Shown: in pieces, positions 23,165 to 28,213 of the stretch
How positions within the stretch are numbered: the stretch's first letter is position 1
How the letters are laid out: each line of letters opens with the position of its first letter
The notes under the pieces: model-generated
Database searches by the model: none
Told to the model about the DNA's origin: nothing
What the model saw: the letters and a program-made list of their open reading frames with translations, nothing else
Translations under genes and position numbers: made by a program
From: CAZPUI01 sp964415525
GTDB taxonomy: Bacteria > Acidobacteriota > Holophagae > Holophagales > Holophagaceae
Assembly (NCBI GenBank): GCA_964415525.1
Contig: CAYQAS010000053.1
Coordinates: 1 to 28,213 of the forward strand
Length of the DNA: 28,213 bases
Reading direction: 5' to 3'

Positions 23165-24082
23165 ATGACCCAGATCCTGGACGGGAAGCGGCACGCCGAG
23201 CACATGCTCACCACAGTGGAGGCGGGGGTTCAGGCCCGCATCTCTCGGGGTGACCGCCCCCCTTGCCTAGCCGTGGTCCTGGTCGGCGAAGACCCCGCCA
23301 GCCAGGTCTATGTCCGCGGCAAAGTCACCGCCTGTGCCAAGACCGGCATCCGTTCCGTCGAGCACAAACTGCCCAAAGAGACTTCCCAGGCTGCCCTCGA
23401 TGCCATGGTAGACGCCCTCAACGCAGACGACAGCGTCGACGGCATTCTCATCCAGCTCCCCCTACCCAAGCACCTGGATACCAAGGGCATCCTCCAGCGC
23501 ATCGATCCCCGCAAGGATGTGGACGGTTTCCATCCCATGAACCAGGGTCTGCTGTTCCAGGGCGCCGACGGTCTTCGCCCCTGCACGCCAAGCGCCGTCA
23601 TGAGCATGCTGAAGGCCTACGGCATCGAGATGCAAGGGAAGCACGCCGTGGTCCTGGGGCGCAGCGAGATTGTCGGAAAACCGATGGCCCTCATGCTCCT
23701 GGAGGCCCACGCCACGGTCACCATCGCCCACAGCCGCACCCGCGACCTGCCAGCCCTCTGCCGAGAGGCCGACATCCTCGTCGCCGCCGTGGGGCGGCCC
23801 GGAATGGTCGAAGGTTCCTGGATCAAGCCCGGGGCAGTTGTGGTGGACGTGGGCATCAACGAGGTCACGGATCTCGACCTGGGCACCCGAATTCTCCAGG
23901 CAGAGCCCACTAAGCTGGAGAGCCTGAAGGCCAAGGGTCGAGTCCTATGTGGCGACGTGCGCTATGGCGAGGCGTTTGAGGTCGCTGGTGCCATCACCCC
24001 CGTTCCCGGAGGCGTCGGCCCGCTCACCATCGCCGGGCTGATGGAGAACACCCTTAAGGCCTGCAACACCCTGCACGCCTGA
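23165..24082 (+). CDS. folD: Bifunctional methylenetetrahydrofolate dehydrogenase/cyclohydrolase
   Basis: 305 aa enzyme that interconverts 5,10-methylene-, methenyl- and 10-formyl-tetrahydrofolate using NADP. Family blocks are VGEDPASQVYVRGK with the catalytic Lys53, GILIQLPLPKH, the DPRKDVDGFHPMNQG loop, CTPSAVMSMLK, the nucleotide-binding GRSEIVGKPMALML, and TPVPGGVGPLTIAGLMENT at the end. Length is standard. The ATG at 23165 has GGAGG eight bases upstream. A weak promoter-like pair, CTGACA (23117-23122) and CATGCT (23140-23145), is 17 bp apart and would give a very short leader. The gene is divergent from rimP and ends at a strong terminator. Confidence 0.96.
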   Translation: MTQILDGKRHAEHMLTTVEAGVQARISRGDRPPCLAVVLVGEDPASQVYVRGKVTACAKTGIRSVEHKLPKETSQAALDAMVDALNADDSVDGILIQLPLPKHLDTKGILQRIDPRKDVDGFHPMNQGLLFQGADGLRPCTPSAVMSMLKAYGIEMQGKHAVVLGRSEIVGKPMALMLLEAHATVTIAHSRTRDLPALCREADILVAAVGRPGMVEGSWIKPGAVVVDVGINEVTDLDLGTRILQAEPTKLESLKAKGRVLCGDVRYGEAFEVAGAITPVPGGVGPLTIAGLMENTLKACNTLHA

Positions 24083-24099
24083 GCGCTTCCCGCATGAGA

Positions 24100-24126
24100 A
24101 AGCCCCCGCCAGCCCGGCGGGGGCTT
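24100..24126. terminator. Bidirectional terminator between folD and the cohesin-like lipoprotein gene
   Basis: AAGCCCCCGCC (24100-24110) and GGCGGGGGCTT (24116-24126) form a perfect 11-bp stem with a 5-base loop. The stem ends in A/T pairs on each strand and is followed by a CTTC-type tail on the plus strand. It lies in the 60-bp gap between the convergent genes. Confidence 0.82.
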
Positions 24127-24142
24127 CTTCATATGCGCCCTG

Positions 24143-24715
24143 CTACTGGGCGGTCAGGGTGCCGAACTTCAGGTCCGCCATGGGGACCACGGTCCCGTTG
24201 GCCAGGAGCACTTTCGACTTGCCAAGGTCCACCGTGGGCATGATGGCGGTGTTCTGGGCCTGACCGGATTTCAGTTCCAGGGCCACCTGGAGGAGCGGCC
24301 CCGTCAGGGCCTTCGCGGTGGCAGTGCCCTTCTCGGAGATCACCACCTGGAGTGCCCCCCCGGCGACCTTCCCCTTCAGGATGGGGGTGCCGCTGCCGAG
24401 GCCGAGCAGGCTGCCCGCCGCCACGTAATCGCTTCCAATCACACCCCAGGAAGCCTTGGTCGTATCCACATTCAGGGTCAGCACGACACCACTGCCGCTG
24501 AGCGCCGTGGCGGGTCCATGCAGTTCGAGGACGACACGACCGCCCGACGCGGAGGCTTTCTTCAACTGGAAGGCATTGCCGGGCACGCCGACCGGATCCG
24601 TGTATGCCAAGGTGGTGGCCACCGGAGGAGGCTGGGGCGGATTCGAGCCACCTCCGCCACAGGCCAAAAAGCCGGACAGGACCAGGGCACCCGCAAGAGT
24701 TGTGAGCTTGTTCAT
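24143..24715 (-). CDS. Small lipoprotein with a cohesin-like domain
   Basis: 190 aa. Signal MNKLTTLAGALVLSGFLAC with Cys19 as the probable lipidated residue, then a Gly/Pro spacer (GGGGSNPPQPPP), then ~150 residues of beta-rich sequence. The order of elements, GVVLTLNVDTTKASW, GGALQVVISEKGTA, ALTGPLLQVALELK and KSKVLLANGTVV, resembles the cohesin/CBM-type jelly roll: strand with an early V-D, a glycine-rich middle, a strand before the final xLANG. It starts 13 bases after the stop of the dockerin-ended protease gene, so both are one transcript. I infer that it anchors that protease to the membrane. The cohesin call is by pattern only; a generic immunoglobulin-like lipoprotein is the alternative. 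Confidence 0.6.
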   Translation of the reverse strand: MNKLTTLAGALVLSGFLACGGGGSNPPQPPPVATTLAYTDPVGVPGNAFQLKKASASGGRVVLELHGPATALSGSGVVLTLNVDTTKASWGVIGSDYVAAGSLLGLGSGTPILKGKVAGGALQVVISEKGTATAKALTGPLLQVALELKSGQAQNTAIMPTVDLGKSKVLLANGTVVPMADLKFGTLTAQ

Positions 24716-24727
24716 GGGATTCCCTTC

Positions 24728-27700
24728 CTACTTCAGGAGGCTGAGGAGCGTATTGAGGTCGCTGTCATTGACCGTGTCCTGGCCCTTGAAGTTGGCCGGA
24801 CTGGTGCTGGACTTGCCGTATTCCGCAGCCAGGGTGAGCAGATCCTGCAGATCGAGCACGCCATCGGCATTGAGATCCACGCCCTTCACCGTGATGGCTG
24901 CGGCGGCGGATTTGGAAGCGTTCAGCTTGCTGGTCGCGGTCAGCGTATAGGCCTGAGTCGCCAGGGGCGCCGTGCCCGGCACCGTCAACACGGCGGAGAG
25001 CCCATTCACCAGTGGCAGGAGTCCGCCGGTGCAGGCCCAGGTGACGCCTCCACCGTTGTCCCCGGTGATTGAGAAGGTCCCGCTCGCCCCGGGCAGAAGG
25101 GTCTTGACCAAAGGCGTCATCACCAGGTTGAGCGAGGAAGGATCCGTCACGGTCACCGTCGCCTCGGCCATTCGCGTCGGAGCGCCTGCGGCGAGGGCCC
25201 GAATGGTAAAAGTGCCCGCCGCGGGTGCGGACCAAGTGGCCGTCCCGCCGGTGGTGGCGCTGAAGCTGCCCCCACTGCAGGTCCAGCTCACGGTGTTCTG
25301 GCTAAGCAGGGACACGGAGGCCGTGAAGGCCACCGGCGTGTTGATGGAGGCACTCGTCGTGATGGGCAGGAGGTTCACTTGAACGGAAGTGGGATCCACC
25401 ACCGTCACCGTAGCGCTGGCGGCGGTGCCACCGGTCGTGACGGGCGTGGCCGTCACGGTGTAGGTACCCAATGTGCTGGGGGAGGTGTAGGTGGTCGCAG
25501 CCACGCCATCCCCGGCGGTCTGCGTGGGAGCCAAGGAACCGCCCGTAGCGGTCCAGTTCACCCGGTTGTCCGTCGGCGTGCCCTCGACTCGAGCCTTGAA
25601 GGCCCAAGTGCCACCCGGCACCACCGTGCAGGAGGCCGGGCTGACAGAAGTCGCAAAGCCCTCCCCGATGGCAACCTCCACGTCATCCGTCGCGAAGATC
25701 GTCCCAGTATCCTTGCCGCCAGGCTGCACGGATGCGAACTGCAGGTATACAGTCTTGCCCTTGTGAGTCAGCAGGCTGAAAGGGCCAACCTTCTTCCAGA
25801 TCACGGTGCCATCTGACCCCAGCGCCTCATCCCGATTGTCCTTAGTGACCAGGGTCTCGACGGGATTCTTGGCCTCGTCCAGAACCTTCAGAGTGAAGAG
25901 GTTGGTTGCCCCCGTCGGCACTGCCGGCCGATTCTTGATGCCGAGCCAGAAGCTGACGGAAGCGCTGGTGGCGGACGCCGGGATGGCCACGGACTGCTGC
26001 GCCCAATCGGTCTTGGGGGTCGCCCAATCCCCCACATAGAGCCAGATCTTGCCACCGTATGGCAACACGTCCTCGGAAGCCTCACTGTACATGTCCGGGG
26101 AAAACGCCTGCCACCCCTCCAGACCACGCTCGAAGCCGGCATTGTAGAGGTCGACGACGTTCAGGTTCGCGGTGGAATCGGCCGAGCCGTGGTCATTGGT
26201 CGCCTTCACGGACAGGCTGGTGCCGTTGTCTGCGCGGGTGACGGGCGCACTGAACGCGAATGTCGGCGCGTCCACTCCCACCACTAGGCCGTTCCTCGCC
26301 CAGGCGTAGTGCACGGTCGGAGCGCCCGCCACTTCAACCAAGAGGTCTGTTGGCTTGGAACCGACCTTCACCTCCTGAGCTGCGATGCCGGTCAGGAATG
26401 TCGGGCTCATCCGGTTCTGCACCAGGTTGATCCCCCAGCGATTGCCCACCACGGGACCATCCTCCGACTTTCCGACCAGGATTCGTGCGGAAGGGAAAGA
26501 GGCACCTACCTTGGTCGCCGTGAGGGTCTGCCAACCGGTAGCCACCTTCGGAAGGCCATAGATTCCGCGCACATTGGTCGTCGTGGTGACCATTCCATTG
26601 GAGACGGTCACACCCGAGATGGGGGCACCCGCTTCGTCCAGGATCCGCCCGCTGACAATTTCACCCGTCCCAGCCGGATACACGTTGTAGACGCATTTGT
26701 AGACGGTGTCGAAGGACTGCGAACTGGAGAAGTCGATATCTGGCAGGAGGTACCAGGCATCCGAAGAGCCGCTCCACCCCATGTTCAGGTGATGGTAGAG
26801 GTTCGCCCCGATGTAGCCATAGCCGTCACAGACGATGGCATGCCCCCCCGGCGTGCCCGTGATGCCCAAGAGCACCGGCAACCCCGCATCCAGGTTCGGC
26901 AGAATCATGCGGTCGAGGCCGCGCCCCGTGAGTTCGGTTCCTGATGCATATCCCCGAATCGCGTTGGCGTATTTGAAGGTTGTCCTCAGCGCAGTTCCCG
27001 CCTGGAGCGTGTCGGTCCCCGATCCGTCCGCGGCGTAGGCCATGTTCACACTGGAGCCCGCATCCACCATGAGCGCGCCGATCATCCGACGCTCCGCATC
27101 CGTGGTGGCGCTGTTGGGCACCAGGGGCATCTTGGTCCAGTCGTACGGGCCGCCGATGCCGTCTCCCCCACGGGTGCTGGCGTTCTGGCTCACCTTGTCC
27201 ACCGTGATGGGAAAGCTCAGCTGCCCAATCCCGGCCAGCGGCCAGCTATGGAACCGCATCAACTGGGACATGGCCGTGGCCACACAGCCGGTGGGGTAGT
27301 AGTTCGGAACGTAGAAATTGTAGGTGGGCAGCCCCTGGGCGGCCCCCTGGTTCCAGCGCGTTCCCACCAGAGGATCCACCCGTGGATCCGTGATGGAGGC
27401 CACGCGCATCTCCACGGAACTCGAATGCCCCAGAAGGCTCTGCCAGCGCATCTGCACATCGGTGAGCGCTGGAACGCCCCCGTGGGTGCGTGGAGGCTTC
27501 GGAGTGACCTTCAGGGCCGCATGGTACCCGGCGGTGTGGTGCTCGAGAATCTCCCGCAAAGGACTCGAGGTCTCGAGCGAAAGGTCGCCCGCATCCGAAA
27601 AGGCCAACACGGGCTCAATGCGATCATCGCCAGAGAGCACCATGAATCCTTGTGGCTCAAGACGCACCACGTGAAATAGCGTGACACCGCCAGGCGTCTT

Positions 27701-27883
27701 TCGGGATTCCACACCGCGGATACGGGGCAGAGTCTCCGAACGGAACATCTGTGCATGACGTTTCATCCAGGAATCGGCGGCCCGCCAGGCAGAACCCACC
27801 GGCACAGGATCGGCCAGGAGCGCACCACCCGCCAAAGTGAGAGCCAGCAGGGTCAAGGGTTGAAGGGAATGAGCTGAACGCAA
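24728..27883 (-). CDS. Secreted C10-family (streptopain-like) cysteine protease with Ig-like, jelly-roll and dockerin-type domains
   Basis: 1051 aa from a TTG at 27883 with GGAGG five bases upstream. Signal peptide 1-24 (ends ALLA). Residues ~30-150 match the Spi-type inhibitory propeptide of C10 peptidases. The peptidase (~165-400) has the nucleophile Cys200 in YYPTGCVATAMSQLMRFH and His348 in GGHAIVCDGYG, followed by HHLNMGWSG. Next come a carboxypeptidase-regulatory-like beta domain (~405-490, EIVSGRILDEAGAPISGVTV), an Ig-like domain, a jelly roll (~578-745, NAGFERGLEGW) and three BIG2-type Ig domains (~748-1001). Residues 1003-1014 are a dockerin-type calcium loop (DLNADGVLDLQD); the second repeat (~1032-1051) is degenerate. 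Exported and, by inference, held by the neighbouring lipoprotein. A leader hairpin may hide its ribosome-binding site. Confidence 0.85.
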   Translation of the reverse strand: MRSAHSLQPLTLLALTLAGGALLADPVPVGSAWRAADSWMKRHAQMFRSETLPRIRGVESRKTPGGVTLFHVVRLEPQGFMVLSGDDRIEPVLAFSDAGDLSLETSSPLREILEHHTAGYHAALKVTPKPPRTHGGVPALTDVQMRWQSLLGHSSSVEMRVASITDPRVDPLVGTRWNQGAAQGLPTYNFYVPNYYPTGCVATAMSQLMRFHSWPLAGIGQLSFPITVDKVSQNASTRGGDGIGGPYDWTKMPLVPNSATTDAERRMIGALMVDAGSSVNMAYAADGSGTDTLQAGTALRTTFKYANAIRGYASGTELTGRGLDRMILPNLDAGLPVLLGITGTPGGHAIVCDGYGYIGANLYHHLNMGWSGSSDAWYLLPDIDFSSSQSFDTVYKCVYNVYPAGTGEIVSGRILDEAGAPISGVTVSNGMVTTTTNVRGIYGLPKVATGWQTLTATKVGASFPSARILVGKSEDGPVVGNRWGINLVQNRMSPTFLTGIAAQEVKVGSKPTDLLVEVAGAPTVHYAWARNGLVVGVDAPTFAFSAPVTRADNGTSLSVKATNDHGSADSTANLNVVDLYNAGFERGLEGWQAFSPDMYSEASEDVLPYGGKIWLYVGDWATPKTDWAQQSVAIPASATSASVSFWLGIKNRPAVPTGATNLFTLKVLDEAKNPVETLVTKDNRDEALGSDGTVIWKKVGPFSLLTHKGKTVYLQFASVQPGGKDTGTIFATDDVEVAIGEGFATSVSPASCTVVPGGTWAFKARVEGTPTDNRVNWTATGGSLAPTQTAGDGVAATTYTSPSTLGTYTVTATPVTTGGTAASATVTVVDPTSVQVNLLPITTSASINTPVAFTASVSLLSQNTVSWTCSGGSFSATTGGTATWSAPAAGTFTIRALAAGAPTRMAEATVTVTDPSSLNLVMTPLVKTLLPGASGTFSITGDNGGGVTWACTGGLLPLVNGLSAVLTVPGTAPLATQAYTLTATSKLNASKSAAAAITVKGVDLNADGVLDLQDLLTLAAEYGKSSTSPANFKGQDTVNDSDLNTLLSLLK

Positions 27884-27886
27884 AGG

Positions 27887-27936
27887 GGCCTCCGGTGACA
27901 GTCCTGTGATGAATCTTCAGGATACCGCCGGAGGCC
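27887..27936 (-). promoter_or_regulatory. RNA hairpin hiding the protease gene's ribosome-binding site
   Basis: In the minus-strand mRNA GGCCUCCGG (27928-27936) pairs perfectly with CCGGAGGCC (27887-27895). The second arm contains the GGAGG that serves the TTG start at 27883. Between them UCCUG and CAGGA form an inner 5-bp stem with an 11-base loop. The result is a two-tier hairpin that would block translation unless it melts or is bound by something. Confidence 0.6.
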
Positions 27937-27956
27937 GCTTCTAAGGCTGTGGGGAA

Positions 27957-27984
27957 TTGCTACCAGCCAGGATGCATCTTTCAA
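27957..27984 (-). promoter_or_regulatory. Possible promoter of the protease-lipoprotein unit
   Basis: On the minus strand TTGAAA (27979-27984) is a good -35 element, followed after 16 bp by TAGCAA (27957-27962), a weak -10. It overlaps the stop codon of the upstream gene and would give a leader of about 65 bases that contains the hairpin at 27887-27936. Confidence 0.35.
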
Positions 27985-28213
27985 CGTCCGCTGGGTTTAC
28001 GACCGGTGTTCTTGCGAGGGCCCACCGGTCCCTTGGGCTTGCGGTCAGAGCTCTCGCCCTCGCGACGCGGGCGGGCGGGACGATCCGCGGAATCCCGGAA
28101 GGGCGCGCGGGCCGGGCGGTCGCCATCGGGCTTCTGGAACCGCGGTTTGCGCTCAGGCGCCTCACCCTCGCGACGCGGACGGGCGGGACGATCCGCGGAA
28201 TCGCGGAAGGGCG
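27981..28213 (-). CDS. C-terminal tail of a basic, repetitive protein (5' part outside window)
   Basis: An open minus-strand frame enters from the window end (first complete codon 28211-28209) and stops at TGA 27981-27983, giving 76 residues. It reads as a disordered Arg/Pro/Asp-rich tail with the 17-residue unit PFRDSADRPARPRREGE present twice, 36 residues apart, and a basic end GPRKNTGRKPSGR. Such tails are common on RNA-binding enzymes of this kind of bacterium, for example rRNA pseudouridine synthases and DEAD-box helicases, but no catalytic domain is visible, so I do not name it. Codon use matches the neighbouring genes, and other frames here give no such repeats. Confidence 0.7.
   Translation of the reverse strand, partial: PFRDSADRPARPRREGEAPERKPRFQKPDGDRPARAPFRDSADRPARPRREGESSDRKPKGPVGPRKNTGRKPSGR
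28053..28213. repeat. 53-bp direct repeat in the tail-encoding gene
   Basis: The segments 28053-28105 and 28161-28213 are 53 bp long and differ at only three positions. The period is 108 bp, a multiple of three, so the repeat keeps the reading frame. More copies may lie beyond the window edge. Confidence 0.85.

Overview
The window is GC-rich bacterial chromosome with tightly packed genes. Gene content and protein style (a rimP-nusA-infB operon, PilZ proteins with receiver-like tails, a GspG-type pilin, a GT4/GH130 pair, cohesin/dockerin-type surface proteins) suggest an Acidobacteriota of the Holophagae type (Geothrix/Holophaga-like). That assignment is inference from gene style, not from a marker comparison. 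I see no insertion sequence, prophage, CRISPR array, rRNA or convincing tRNA.

Layout. 1-1900: the 5' part of leuS, damaged close to the window edge, and a PilZ protein upstream of it. 2358-6091: a translationally coupled pair, a GT4 glycosyltransferase fused to an alpha/alpha-toroid domain and a GH130 glycoside phosphorylase. 6098-8866: a TolB-like propeller lipoprotein, a divergent GH18-like secreted protein and a YdeI-type protein. 8871-14086: nadK and a class A PBP, divergent and separated only by a perfect palindrome, then lpdA and an ArsC-like protein. 14091-17784: a second PilZ protein with a receiver-like tail, hflX, a DUF4149-like membrane protein and a GspG-like pseudopilin. 17973-22951: infB, nusA and rimP on the minus strand behind a promoter with a G9 spacer. 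23165-24082: folD. 24143-27883: a two-gene minus-strand unit encoding a secreted C10-family (streptopain-like) protease with a C-terminal dockerin-type repeat and, directly downstream, a small lipoprotein that looks like a cohesin-fold anchor. 27981-28213: the 3' end of another gene encoding a basic, repetitive tail.

How the parts fit. Most genes are housekeeping: translation (leuS, infB, rimP, hflX), transcription (nusA), cofactors (nadK, folD), envelope (PBP1A) and central metabolism (lpdA). The accessory interest lies in two modules. One is the glycosyltransferase/phosphorylase pair, which could build and phosphorolytically recycle a mannose-containing glycan. The other is the protease/lipoprotein pair, which could be a minimal one-enzyme cohesin-dockerin system displaying a protease on the cell surface. 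The start region of the protease mRNA can also fold so that its ribosome-binding site is hidden. Several start regions here carry inverted repeats, and three tail-to-tail gene pairs are separated by only 4-6 bp.
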